From Marinirhabdus sp050859505 (GTDB lineage: Bacteria > Bacteroidota > Bacteroidia > Flavobacteriales > Flavobacteriaceae), in contig NZ_CP193934.1 of NCBI RefSeq assembly GCF_050859505.1, positions 1,550,001-1,614,000 of the forward strand: a stretch of DNA of 64,000 bases, in the 5' to 3' direction. Position 1 is the first letter of the stretch. The number at the start of each line of letters is the position of its first letter. A model generated the notes under the pieces. It saw only the letters and a program-made list of their open reading frames with translations, was not told the DNA's origin and did no database searches. This document shows positions 26,962-35,979 of the stretch, one piece after another. The translations under genes were made by a program, and so were the position numbers.

Positions 26962-29811
26962 TTATGCTTCCATATATTCTTCTATAGGAGCGCAGGTGCA
27001 AATTAGATTTCTGTCTCCATACGCATCGTCTACGCGACGCACACTTGGCCAGAATTTATTGTCACTTACATACTCCAACGGAAATGCCGCCTGCTGTCTT
27101 GTGTACGGCAATACCCAAGTATCGCTGGTGAGCATCGCTTGCGTATGTGGAGCATTTTTAAGTGGGTTGTTTGGTTCGTCTTTATTGGCGTTGTTAATCT
27201 CTTTTCTAATAGAGATCATAGCGTCACAGAAACGATCCAGCTCTTGCTTGCTCTCACTTTCGGTAGGCTCAATCATCATAGTTCCTGCTACAGGGAATGA
27301 CACTGTAGGAGAGTGGAAGCCGTAATCCATTAAACGTTTAGCGATGTCTACTACTTCAATCCCATTTTCTTTAAAAGGCCTGCAGTCAATAATCATTTCA
27401 TGCGCTGCTCTTCCTTTTTCACCTGTGTACAAAACATCAAAATGACCGCTTAAACGTTCTTTAATATAGTTGGCATTTAAGATGGCGTATTGCGTAGATT
27501 TTTTTAATCCATTTTCTCCTAGCATACAAATGTATGCGTAGCTAATAAGGCAGGCTAGAGCACTTCCCCAGGGGGCTGCGGAAATTGCTGTAATTGCCGT
27601 TTCACCGCCTGTTTCAATGATAGGGTTGGAGGGTAAAAAGGGTACTAACTGCTCTGCTACACAAATAGGGCCTACACCTGGTCCACCGCCACCATGAGGA
27701 ATGGCAAAGGTTTTGTGTAAGTTGAGGTGACACACATCTGCGCCAATCGCCCCAGGATTTGTTAAGGCTACTTGAGCATTCATATTGGCGCCATCCATAT
27801 ATACTTGCCCGCCGTTATTGTGAATAATACTGGTAATTTCTCTAATAGCACTTTCGTAAACTCCATGGGTTGAAGGATAGGTTACCATTAATGCAGCGAG
27901 GTTGTCTTTGTGTTCTTCCGCTTTTGCGCGAAGGTCGTCTGTGTCTATGTTTCCTTCTTCAGTGGCTTTGGTTACCACCACTTTCATTCCCGCCATTACC
28001 GCACTCGCTGGATTGGTCCCGTGAGCAGAAGATGGAATTAAACAAATATTTCTGTGAGTGTCTCCTCTAGATTCGTGATACGCTCTAATCACCATTAATC
28101 CGGCATATTCGCCTTGTGCTCCAGAATTTGGTTGAAGTGAGGTGCCTGCAAAACCTGTAATTTCGGTTAACTGCTCCTCTAGTTTTTTTAGCATAAATTG
28201 ATAACCACCGGCTTGTCTTACTGGAACAAACGGGTGCATATTACCCCACATAGGGTCGCTTAATGGTAACATTTCGGCCGCAGCGTTCAGTTTCATAGTG
28301 CACGAACCAAGTGAAATCATAGAATGGTTTAATGCCAAATCTTTACGCTCCAGTCTTTTTATGTAACGCATTAATTCTGTTTCGCTGTGGTAGCTGTTGA
28401 ATACTTCATTCTGGAGGAACTCTGTCTTTCTTGCCACGCTTTTTGGAATCATATTACCTTCCAGTAATTCTGAAATATAAAAGCGGTCTTTACTAGCCGC
28501 TCGAGCAAACACGCCAATAATATTGTTCACGTCGTTGAGGGTAGTAGTCTCATTGATAGAAATTGAAACCGTTTCATCATCTGGATAATAAAAATTAATT
28601 TCTTCAGCTTCAGCTCTAAAATCTATTTTTGAAATATCTGTCTTAATCGAAATGGTATCAAAATACGTTTCATTTGCCTGGTAATAGCCTAGCTTCTCCA
28701 GCGCATCTGCTAAGGTAGCAGCGGTATTGTGAACTTTGGAAGCTATATATTTTAAGCCTTCAGGACCGTGATATACACCGTACATCCCTGCCATAACAGC
28801 CAATAAAACCTGTGCAGTACATATGTTTGAAGTCGCTTTGTCACGCTTAATGTGTTGCTCACGAGTTTGTAGCGCCATACGTAGCGCTCGATTCCCATCG
28901 GTATCCTTTGTAACGCCAATAATACGTCCTGGAATGTTGCGTTTATAGGCTTCCTTGGTAGCAAAATAAGCAGCGTGAGGTCCTCCATATCCTAACGGAA
29001 TTCCAAAACGTTGTGTAGTACCTACCACTACATCCACACCAAAATGTCCTGGTGCTTCTAGTTTTACCAGGCTCAAAATATCTGCGGCAACGGCTACTTT
29101 TATTTGTTTTTCGTTTGCTTTAGCTACAAAATCTTTAAAATCGAATACGCGTCCACTTTTTCCAGGGTATTGTAAAATAGCTCCGAAGAATTCAGTTGAA
29201 AAATCAAATTCTTCGTGATTCCCTATTACCAATTCAATTTCCATTGGGACAGAACGGGTTTGTAATAACGATAATGTTTGTGGAAGGATTTCTTCGGAAA
29301 CGAAAAACTTGTTCGCTCCATGTTTCTTTTGGTCTTTTTCGCGAACAGCAAATAAAAGCGTCATAGCTTCGGCAGCTGCAGTGCTTTCGTCCAGAAGTGA
29401 TGCATTTGCCAATTCCATTCCCGTAAGGTCTGTTACCATAGTTTGGTAATTGAGCAACGCTTCCAGTCTTCCTTGGGCGATTTCAGCTTGATACGGAGTG
29501 TAGGCGGTATACCACCCTGGGTTTTCCAAAATATTTCTCTGGATCACCGGTGGCGTAAACGCTTGGTGGTATCCCAGGCCAATGTATGTTTTAAAAACAC
29601 TGTTTTTTGAAGATAATTCGGTAATATGTTCCAGATATTCGTGCTCGCTCATAGCTGTATCTAAGGCGATGTCTTTTTTAAGTCGAATGTCATCCGGAAT
29701 AGTTTCAGAAATTAACTGTTCCATGCTTTCAGCGCCAACAGTTTTAAGCATTTCTGAAAGATCGCTACGGCGAGGGCCAATGTGTCTAAGGGCAAAAGAG
29801 TCTGTGTTCAT
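26962..29811 (-). CDS. gcvP: Glycine dehydrogenase (decarboxylating), P-protein of the glycine cleavage system
   Basis: Decarboxylates glycine and passes the aminomethyl group to the lipoylated H-protein, feeding one-carbon metabolism. The 949-aa single-chain form has both halves: the N-terminal half begins RHIGPRRSDLSEML and includes YTPYQAEIAQGRLEALLNYQ-type residues; the C-terminal half holds the PLP lysine in NLHKTFAIPHGGGGPG (about Lys700) and PNSGAQGEYAGL. The length is normal. The gene is monocistronic by appearance, with a promoter at 29891-29898 and a hairpin at the 3' end. gcvT and gcvH are not nearby. Confidence 0.96.
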   Translation of the reverse strand: MNTDSFALRHIGPRRSDLSEMLKTVGAESMEQLISETIPDDIRLKKDIALDTAMSEHEYLEHITELSSKNSVFKTYIGLGYHQAFTPPVIQRNILENPGWYTAYTPYQAEIAQGRLEALLNYQTMVTDLTGMELANASLLDESTAAAEAMTLLFAVREKDQKKHGANKFFVSEEILPQTLSLLQTRSVPMEIELVIGNHEEFDFSTEFFGAILQYPGKSGRVFDFKDFVAKANEKQIKVAVAADILSLVKLEAPGHFGVDVVVGTTQRFGIPLGYGGPHAAYFATKEAYKRNIPGRIIGVTKDTDGNRALRMALQTREQHIKRDKATSNICTAQVLLAVMAGMYGVYHGPEGLKYIASKVHNTAATLADALEKLGYYQANETYFDTISIKTDISKIDFRAEAEEINFYYPDDETVSISINETTTLNDVNNIIGVFARAASKDRFYISELLEGNMIPKSVARKTEFLQNEVFNSYHSETELMRYIKRLERKDLALNHSMISLGSCTMKLNAAAEMLPLSDPMWGNMHPFVPVRQAGGYQFMLKKLEEQLTEITGFAGTSLQPNSGAQGEYAGLMVIRAYHESRGDTHRNICLIPSSAHGTNPASAVMAGMKVVVTKATEEGNIDTDDLRAKAEEHKDNLAALMVTYPSTHGVYESAIREITSIIHNNGGQVYMDGANMNAQVALTNPGAIGADVCHLNLHKTFAIPHGGGGPGVGPICVAEQLVPFLPSNPIIETGGETAITAISAAPWGSALACLISYAYICMLGENGLKKSTQYAILNANYIKERLSGHFDVLYTGEKGRAAHEMIIDCRPFKENGIEVVDIAKRLMDYGFHSPTVSFPVAGTMMIEPTESESKQELDRFCDAMISIRKEINNANKDEPNNPLKNAPHTQAMLTSDTWVLPYTRQQAAFPLEYVSDNKFWPSVRRVDDAYGDRNLICTCAPIEEYMEA

Positions 29812-29890
29812 ATATGCGTTCCGAAACTTCGGAAATTTTTTTAATTAAACAAACATGGCTTCTTAAAAAGAAGTCCTTAAAAAGGAGTCG

Positions 29891-29898
29891 CAAAATTA
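29891..29898 (-). promoter_or_regulatory. Probable -7 box of gcvP
   Basis: On the minus strand TAATTTTG fits TAnnTTTG. It would give a leader of about 70 nt. No TTTG at ideal -33 spacing was found. The leader is too short for a tandem glycine riboswitch and none of its motifs were recognised. Confidence 0.4.
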
Positions 29899-29995
29899 CT
29901 GATTTTAATACAAAAAAACCGACATTTATGAAGGCTATAAACGGAACTTTTCAACCAAAACAACGGGTTACTAACAGTTTGTCTATTTTTACAAG

Positions 29996-30820
29996 GTGAA
30001 GCTATTTTATCCAATTTTTAAGTTTTATATAAACGCTAGTATTCACGTGGCTTTTGCTGTGGTTTCCTTCGTAGCTATTACCGTTTTTCAATTCGATTTG
30101 TTAGTGCCTCCCGCGTTGTGGGTTTTTATATTTTTTGGAACTGTGACGGGATATAATTTTGTAAAATATGCAAAGATTGCGGGTTTGCACCACAGAAGTC
30201 TCACCGATAGTTTGCGGAGCATACAGGTATTTTCATTGGTATGTTTTTCAGGTTTATTAGTTTGCTGCTTCTTTCTTTCGTTTCAAACACTTTTAGTAAC
30301 TGCACTATTTGGGCTCTTCACTTTCTTTTATGCGGTGCCTTTTCTTCGCAAAAAAAACCTGCGTACTTTTTCGGGAATTAAAATTTTAATAGTTGCGATT
30401 GTTTGGGCCGGTGTCACAGTTTTGGCACCTATGGTGGAGGTTAACATGTCGCTCACTACCGATGGCTGGCTCGCTTTTTTGCAGCGGTTTTTGATAGTTT
30501 TTGTGCTAACGCTTCCATTTGAAATTAGAGATTTACAATATGATGTAGCACACTTAAAAACAATTCCGCAACAAATAGGAATCCAGAAAACAAAAATTCT
30601 CGGGATAGGATTCTTAATGATTGCTTTAGTGCTAGAAGGCTTTAAAGATGAAATTATTAATACTGAAATTTATGGACTCCTTTTATTAGTGCTGCTTGTT
30701 ATGGTTGCATTGCTACTAGCCAGAAAAAAACAATCGGAATACTTTGCCTCCTTTTGGGTAGAGAGTATTCCAATTGTTGGCTTGTGTGTGTTGTTAGTAT
30801 TTCGTCATTTCTTGACGTAA
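29996..30820 (+). CDS. UbiA-like integral membrane protein
   Basis: A 274-aa polytopic membrane protein with about eight or nine hydrophobic helices. The layout and the E-I-R-D-L-Q-Y-D motif (about residue 175, followed by KTIPQQIG) resemble the second Asp-rich motif of UbiA prenyltransferases, where D-x-x-x-D binds the prenyl diphosphate. The first motif, normally N-D-x-x-D, reads YNFVKYAKIAG here and lacks the acidic residues. It may be a diverged UbiA-superfamily member without prenyltransferase activity. The start is GTG at 29996. It converges on the small zinc-finger gene and overlaps it by 27 bp. Confidence 0.7.
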   Translation: MKLFYPIFKFYINASIHVAFAVVSFVAITVFQFDLLVPPALWVFIFFGTVTGYNFVKYAKIAGLHHRSLTDSLRSIQVFSLVCFSGLLVCCFFLSFQTLLVTALFGLFTFFYAVPFLRKKNLRTFSGIKILIVAIVWAGVTVLAPMVEVNMSLTTDGWLAFLQRFLIVFVLTLPFEIRDLQYDVAHLKTIPQQIGIQKTKILGIGFLMIALVLEGFKDEIINTEIYGLLLLVLLVMVALLLARKKQSEYFASFWVESIPIVGLCVLLVFRHFLT

Positions 30821-31039
30821 ACGTTCTTTCATCGCTGCCTTGTCGTCCATAGGCATTGTTCGTAGATTAGATTTCCTGAAGAGTTTTGTCAATCGATTAT
30901 TGCGTATAGAATATTTCCGACAAATCCTACAATACATAAGGTGAATGTTTAATTTTACGGCTTCCCAAAAAGAAGCCTCCTTGTACTGGTTTTTATCGCA
31001 AACAATATTTGCTTCTTCACATTTAATAAATATACTCAT
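30794..31039 (-). CDS. Small cysteine-rich protein, candidate zinc-binding anti-sigma factor
   Basis: An 81-aa soluble protein encoded 3 nt after the ECF sigma gene. It has Cys7, Cys14 and the motif H-x3-C-x2-C (His33, Cys37, Cys40 in NIHLMYCRICRKY), the layout of ZAS-type zinc anti-sigma domains. There is no membrane segment, so it would act in the cytoplasm. Homologues in this family are, to my knowledge, sometimes mislabelled glycine dehydrogenase by name transfer. The 3' end overlaps the convergent UbiA-like gene. The role as partner of the sigma factor is an inference from adjacency and the His/Cys motif. Confidence 0.72.
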   Translation of the reverse strand: MSIFIKCEEANIVCDKNQYKEASFWEAVKLNIHLMYCRICRKYSIRNNRLTKLFRKSNLRTMPMDDKAAMKERLRQEMTKY

Positions 31040-31042
31040 AAC

Positions 31043-31594
31043 TTATAACCAATTATTTTCGAGGCATTTTGCCATTGCTGTTCTCGCCCGATGGATGATT
31101 ACCCAAAGGTTAGACGGCGTAATCTCAAATTCATTACAAATAGCCTCGGTATCAAAATTATGTATTGTTTTCATTTTAAAAATAGTAGCCTGTTTGTCGT
31201 TTAAAGAGTCTAAACATTTCAGGATGGCTTCCCCCAATTCTTCATTTTCCATGGTGTCCTCTGCGGTCCGGTCAAAAGGGTCCTTTACGCGCTCTTCCAG
31301 CCACGCTCCCTCACTGTCTTCATCACGGTATTCTATACGTACTTCGGCTTTGCCTTTTTTAGAATTTTTCTTTCGGTAATGGTCAATTATTTTTCGTTTT
31401 AGGATAGAAATAAGCCATGTTCTTTCGGAAGCTTCCCCTTTAAAATTGGGAGCCGATTTCAGACCGGCAAAAAAAGTTTCGGAAATAAGATCCTGCGCCA
31501 CTTCGTGGTCGTTTACCCTTACAATAGTGTAATTGTAGAGGTAATCTGAGTACGCATCTACCCATTTCGTAGGGTCTAATTGATGTTCTGGCAT
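31043..31594 (-). CDS. RNA polymerase ECF-type sigma-70 factor
   Basis: A 183-aa extracytoplasmic-function sigma factor. Region 2 spans about 15-80 (YNYTIVRVNDHEVAQDLISETFFAGLK, then RTWLISILKRKIIDHYRKK), and region 4 about 125-178 (LNDKQATIFKMKTIHNFDTEAICNEFEITPSNLWVIIHRARTAMAKC in parts). A short acidic linker joins them. The following gene encodes the small zinc-finger partner. The motif TATTTTTG upstream on the minus strand is a housekeeping-type promoter, so at least basal transcription would not need itself. Target genes are unknown. Confidence 0.92.
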   Translation of the reverse strand: MPEHQLDPTKWVDAYSDYLYNYTIVRVNDHEVAQDLISETFFAGLKSAPNFKGEASERTWLISILKRKIIDHYRKKNSKKGKAEVRIEYRDEDSEGAWLEERVKDPFDRTAEDTMENEELGEAILKCLDSLNDKQATIFKMKTIHNFDTEAICNEFEITPSNLWVIIHRARTAMAKCLENNWL

Positions 31595-31614
31595 AGGGAA
31601 TCCAAGAATTTTAC

Positions 31615-31622
31615 CAAAAATA
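31615..31622 (-). promoter_or_regulatory. -7 box of the sigma factor gene
   Basis: On the minus strand TATTTTTG fits TAnnTTTG and would start transcription about 15 nt before the ATG. A clear -33 TTTG at the right distance is not seen. Confidence 0.5.
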
Positions 31623-31686
31623 GGAAAGTTTGAGCAACTAATACTTGTTTCTGAATAAATTACTAAGTGTTGGAAAAACTGGAAGG

Positions 31687-32070
31687 CTACAAATGGTGGT
31701 AATTATTCTCAAGTTGTCCCTTAAGTTGAAAATTTCCATGTTTTAAAAAATTTGAAAGATGTTTTTTAAGAAAAAAATAATCGAACACCTTTCCAAAAAT
31801 ACTAAAAGGTATCTTATAGGTAAGAATATCTATCATCAAAGTTTCATTAACTGTAGTTTCAAACAAATGTTGATGGGCAAAATACCTAAAATGTCCTTTT
31901 GTCATCACATCTGTAAATTTTGAAGGGCGTTCAAAAGCGGTGATTTTTGAGGTATGGTGTACATACATCCCAAAATGCTTCCCGCGCCACGTAACACTTT
32001 CTCCAAAATTTATATGTCCCGAGGTAACTCCTCCAATTGCTGTTTCATCTGTTTGGGAAGCCGATTTTTA
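31687..32070 (-). pseudogene. 5'-truncated copy of the SRPBCC gene
   Basis: The frame encodes a protein matching residues from about K-S-A-S-Q-T-D-E-T-A to the end of the intact SRPBCC protein at 35980-36438, with about four of five residues identical by eye (for example FERPSKFTDVMTKGHF and LTYK-PFSIFG are shared). The N-terminal 30 residues and the start codon are missing: past 32070 the DNA is still weakly similar (AAAGGTCAAAA) but carries a deletion and loses the frame. The whole stretch 31595-32157 otherwise holds only the sigma-factor promoter and a short tandem repeat. It is in the same orientation as the intact copy. Confidence 0.8.
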
Positions 32071-32110
32071 AAAAATAAAAGGTCAAAACCTTTTTAATTG
32101 TATTTATTTT

Positions 32111-32138
32111 ATAGACTTTTATAGACTTTTATAGACTA
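32111..32138 (+). repeat. 10-bp tandem repeat ATAGACTTTT
   Basis: Two perfect copies of ATAGACTTTT are followed by ATAGACTA. The array ends 20 nt before the start codon of the small secreted protein gene, that is, in its promoter or leader. A period of 10 bp places repeats on one face of the helix. Confidence 0.85.
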
Positions 32139-32157
32139 CTAATCAAAAGTTTATAAA

Positions 32158-32388
32158 ATGAAAAATTTACTATTTTCTTCGTTAATTGTCTTGACCATTT
32201 CTTTCACAACACAAGCAAACATTGTTAATGTTAACACATCAATAGTTGAAGAAGTTGGTGCGACCAATTGCCACGATATAGCAATAAATTTAGCTAATAT
32301 TGAATTAGCAAATGGAACTATTACTCATGCTGAATGGTTTGGAAGAGTTTTACACTTTTTGAATATTTGTACTATGATTGAAGATTAA
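32158..32388 (+). CDS. Small secreted protein of unknown function (76 aa)
   Basis: Starts with a clear signal peptide (M-K-N-L-L-F ... T-T-Q-A-N, cleavage near residue 20), leaving a mature chain of about 56 residues with two cysteines (in T-N-C-H-D and N-I-C-T-M) and a mildly acidic charge. No family is recognised. It sits 27 nt upstream of the GLPGLI gene in the same direction, so it is probably the first gene of that cassette. The DNA is as AT-rich as the rest of the cassette. It could be a small periplasmic partner or a precursor peptide; this is speculative. Confidence 0.65.
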   Translation: MKNLLFSSLIVLTISFTTQANIVNVNTSIVEEVGATNCHDIAINLANIELANGTITHAEWFGRVLHFLNICTMIED

Positions 32389-32415
32389 ATAAAGTTTTTT
32401 CCAATAAATTTTGAA

Positions 32416-33162
32416 ATGAAAATTAAAAAATCTTTTATTTTATTGTCTTTTTTTGCATTAATACATTCTATTTCTTTAAATGGACAAGAATTAATTGTAA
32501 TATATGGTATTGATGCACAAGGGCAAAATGATATATTTAAGAAAGAAATGTTGCGTCCGGACTTAAGTGCAATGGAAAAAAGGATGATGTCATATTCTTT
32601 GAGCGCACAAATTGAAGCTCAAAAAAGCACATACAGTCTTGAAATAGATAAAAAGCAATCTTATTTTTATGTAAATGAATTTTTATTCAGTGAATTTAAT
32701 GGTAAAAGCATAAATGAATTGGCTAAAGTGAATGCGTATAAAGGTAGTTTTTATCAGAATTCCAACACAAAAAAAGTATGGGAACAGCATAATTCCAATA
32801 AAAAAATTATTACCTATACTTTTGACTTTTTTGATTGGGAGTTAAGCAAAGAAACAGAAAAGATTTTAGGATATACTTGTTATAAAGCGAGTACTCAATT
32901 TACAGACCCGCATCCATCAGGCAGTGCAGATTTAGTGCGTGAGATAACTGTTTGGTACACCCCAGAAATTCCTTTAAATTTTGGACCACAAGGGTATGGT
33001 GGTCTACCCGGCTTAATTTTAAAAAAATGCCAGAGTGGTAGTTGCTTTATTGCGAAAGAGATAAAATATAAAGAAGTAGAAATTTCTTGGCCAAAGGGTG
33101 AAACTATTTCAAGAAAAGACTACTATGACCAATTTAAAACTGCCCCCTCTTTTAAGTTTTAA
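32416..33162 (+). CDS. GLPGLI family protein
   Basis: A 248-aa exported protein with a signal peptide (about 1-24, ending L-N-G-Q-E). The family hallmark is GYGGLPGLILKK (about residues 195-206). The preceding WELSKETEKILGYTCYKA and ITVWYTPEIPLNFGP are also typical of the TIGR01200-type family. GLPGLI proteins are common in Bacteroidota and often lie next to TonB-receptor-like genes, as here; their biochemical role is not established. The C-terminus ends in APSFKF, slightly short, without a sorting domain, so it is probably periplasmic. Confidence 0.9.
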   Translation: MKIKKSFILLSFFALIHSISLNGQELIVIYGIDAQGQNDIFKKEMLRPDLSAMEKRMMSYSLSAQIEAQKSTYSLEIDKKQSYFYVNEFLFSEFNGKSINELAKVNAYKGSFYQNSNTKKVWEQHNSNKKIITYTFDFFDWELSKETEKILGYTCYKASTQFTDPHPSGSADLVREITVWYTPEIPLNFGPQGYGGLPGLILKKCQSGSCFIAKEIKYKEVEISWPKGETISRKDYYDQFKTAPSFKF

Positions 33163-33248
33163 ATTTCGTAATTTTAAAAGAAAATGTGTTTTTGTATTGT
33201 TTATTGAATAGTTGATTCATTACTATATTCACCAAGTTCCATATTTAA

Positions 33249-35942
33249 GTGAAAATCATAAATCAAAAATTTCTTGTATTAGCTATCCTGTTGTTTTTCA
33301 CAGGATTTTTTTTTGTTTCTGCACAGAATGGTTTTCTAAAGGGACAAGTGACCGATAGTTTGCAAAACCCGCTTCCCAATGCAAATATCCTAGCACTTCC
33401 TATTAATACAGATGATTCTATGGCATTTGCTATTGCCGATGGGAATGGAGAATTTTCACTAGAAGTTAAGTTGAATGTTCCTTATGAATTGACCATAAGT
33501 TATTTAGGGTATGCGAAAAAAGTGAAAACTGTAAAAATTTCTGAAAATGCCATCGAAAACTTTATACTTAAAGAAAGTGCAGGGCAGCTAGAAGAAATAC
33601 TTATCAAAAGTAAAATTCCAGTTATAATAAAAAAGGACACTATTATTTATAATGTAGAGTCCTTCATAGACGGTACTGAAAGAAAATTGAGAGATGTGCT
33701 TAAAAACCTCCCAGGAGTAGAAGTAGATAGAGATGGCAATGTTTCCGTAAATGGCAAAAAAATCACTAAAGTATTAATAGAAAACAAAACCTTTTTTACG
33801 GGCGACAGTAAACTTGCGGTGAATAATATTCCAGCAGATGCAGTTGACCAAGTAGAAGTACTGGATAACTACAGTGAGATAGCAATGCTCAAAGGATTAC
33901 AGGATAGTGATGCCATGGCCTTAAATATTAACCTAAAAGAGGATAAAAAGAACTTTGTGTTTGGAGATATTGAAGCTGGAGGAGGTGTAAAAGAAAGATA
34001 TCTAGTTAATCCAAAACTATTTTATTATAGTCCCTTAACAAGTTTTAGCTTTATAGGTGATGTAAATAACATTGCAGAAAAATCTTTCACGTTAAGTGAT
34101 TATATAAATTTTGAGGGTGGATACAGCAGTTTGTTAAATGATTCTAGTTCTTTTTCTGAAATATTAAATAGCGATGTTGCACAGTTTATTTCAAATAGAG
34201 ATTTTACTAATAGCGTTTCTAAATTTGGAGCATTAAATATTCAACAAGCGCTACCAAATAATTTTGATTTAACTGGTTATGTAATAGCTTCCACAAACAA
34301 AATTAAAACAGCTAGCACTACTATAAATAATTTTTTACAACAAGAAAATTCTTTTATTGAAGAAAGAATACTAAACAATGCCATTAGAAATAATTTTATC
34401 CTCGGAAAAGCAACACTTAGCTACAAACCAAGTTTTGAAGAAGAATTTACTTATAATAGTTTCGCAAAATTGACCAATATTGAATCTAATGAGATAATAA
34501 ATACAAGTGCTCCTCAAAATGAAAATTCTATAAATGCGAATTATTTCAACAAAGCTATACGCTTACAACAAAAGTTAAATTACAGCAGGAGATTTTCAGA
34601 AAAACATACTGCTACGTTGGAAGCAATCTATATTTATGAAAATGGAAAACCTGTAAATAGATGGGTAACAAATCAACCTATATTAGAAGGTTTGATCCCG
34701 TTGGAAGAAGATAATATATATAGACTTTTACAAGACAAAAGGATAAACTCCCATAATTTTAATGCAGTCATTAAGGATTATTGGGTACTTAGTAAGTTTC
34801 ATCACCTGTATCCTAGTTTTGGTGTTAAAACTTTATTCTCGGAGTTTTTGAGTAATGATAGACAAGAACTAACCAATGGTATTTTAAATTCTTTTGAAGA
34901 AAGTAATTTTAATAATGATTTTAAATATGCTTTGGTAAATACATATCTTGGTATTGAATATAAATTTCAAATAGGGAAAGCTACTTTTAAACCGGCTGTT
35001 TATATGAATTTTTTTACATGGCAAACTAAACAGTTCGAGAATAGTTTGGTTGCTTACAAAGCGGTATTACTGCCAGAATTAGACTCAGATATTGTGTTCA
35101 ACTCTACAGAAAAGCTATCTTTTAAGTATCGTTTTAACACTAGATTTCCCAATATTAATCAATTAGCAGATAGGTTTATTCTATCTAATTTTAATAGTAT
35201 TTTCAGAGGAAATAACACACTGCAAAATGAACTTTATCATACAGCAACCCTAAACTATTATAAATTTAAAATATATGATAGGTTCAGAATGAATTTTTCT
35301 GCTAGCTTCAACAAAAAAGAAAAATCCTTTAAAAACACTACAGTTTTAAATGGCATAGAGCAATTTAACACTATAATACCATTTGATAGTCCAGAACATA
35401 CTCTTAATTTTAATATGGATATAAGTCAAGATTGGAAGAATATAAGGTACAATCTAAAAGGAAATTTTATCTACAGTGATTTTTTTCAAGTATTAAATAC
35501 TATTGAAAATCTAAATATTTCAAAAATTACTTCAGGAACTGTAGGAATAAAAACGCTTTTTGACAAATTCCCTAGCTTAGAATTGGGTTATAAAAAGGAT
35601 TTCTATTCATACCGCGCAACCAATGGTAAAACCAACTTTACAAATGATAATTTATTTGGCTCTTTAGACTATACTTTTTTAAAAGACTTTATATTTAAGA
35701 GTGATTATTCTTACAATCAAAATATTAATAGAACTACAAATGGTGAAAATACTTTTGATATTTTAAATAGCTCATTGTTTTATCAACAGGAGGATAGTCC
35801 TTGGGGTTTTGAAGTAAGTGGAAATAATCTTCTAGATGCTAAATTTAAACAACAAAATTCCTTCTCAAATTTTCTCATTTCAAATACTCGAACTTTTATA
35901 TTTCCTAGAACTATTCTTTTTAAAATTCAATACAAACTTTAA
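33249..35942 (+). CDS. Outer-membrane beta-barrel protein with CarboxypepD_reg and plug-like domains
   Basis: An 897-aa outer-membrane protein. Order: signal peptide (about 1-26), a carboxypeptidase regulatory-like beta-sandwich (about 28-112, GFLKGQVTDSLQNPLPNA ... ISYLGYAKK), a plug-like domain (about 125-240, with LRDVLKNLPGVEVDRDGNVSVNGKKI-type residues and VDQVEVLDNYSEIAML), and a beta barrel to the end (final strand FKIQYKL). No TonB box is obvious. This is the type usually annotated as outer-membrane beta-barrel (OMP_b-brl_3). The start is GTG at 33249. It is the last gene of the cassette with the small peptide and the GLPGLI protein, and visibly AT-rich. Confidence 0.88.
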   Translation: MKIINQKFLVLAILLFFTGFFFVSAQNGFLKGQVTDSLQNPLPNANILALPINTDDSMAFAIADGNGEFSLEVKLNVPYELTISYLGYAKKVKTVKISENAIENFILKESAGQLEEILIKSKIPVIIKKDTIIYNVESFIDGTERKLRDVLKNLPGVEVDRDGNVSVNGKKITKVLIENKTFFTGDSKLAVNNIPADAVDQVEVLDNYSEIAMLKGLQDSDAMALNINLKEDKKNFVFGDIEAGGGVKERYLVNPKLFYYSPLTSFSFIGDVNNIAEKSFTLSDYINFEGGYSSLLNDSSSFSEILNSDVAQFISNRDFTNSVSKFGALNIQQALPNNFDLTGYVIASTNKIKTASTTINNFLQQENSFIEERILNNAIRNNFILGKATLSYKPSFEEEFTYNSFAKLTNIESNEIINTSAPQNENSINANYFNKAIRLQQKLNYSRRFSEKHTATLEAIYIYENGKPVNRWVTNQPILEGLIPLEEDNIYRLLQDKRINSHNFNAVIKDYWVLSKFHHLYPSFGVKTLFSEFLSNDRQELTNGILNSFEESNFNNDFKYALVNTYLGIEYKFQIGKATFKPAVYMNFFTWQTKQFENSLVAYKAVLLPELDSDIVFNSTEKLSFKYRFNTRFPNINQLADRFILSNFNSIFRGNNTLQNELYHTATLNYYKFKIYDRFRMNFSASFNKKEKSFKNTTVLNGIEQFNTIIPFDSPEHTLNFNMDISQDWKNIRYNLKGNFIYSDFFQVLNTIENLNISKITSGTVGIKTLFDKFPSLELGYKKDFYSYRATNGKTNFTNDNLFGSLDYTFLKDFIFKSDYSYNQNINRTTNGENTFDILNSSLFYQQEDSPWGFEVSGNNLLDAKFKQQNSFSNFLISNTRTFIFPRTILFKIQYKL

Positions 35943-35979
35943 TGATATAAAGTAAATAGTAAGCTAACTTATGCTAAGC

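Noticed and set aside
29812..29995. Glycine riboswitch in front of gcvP
   Set aside because: The leader from the predicted promoter is about 70 nt and lacks recognisable aptamer helices.
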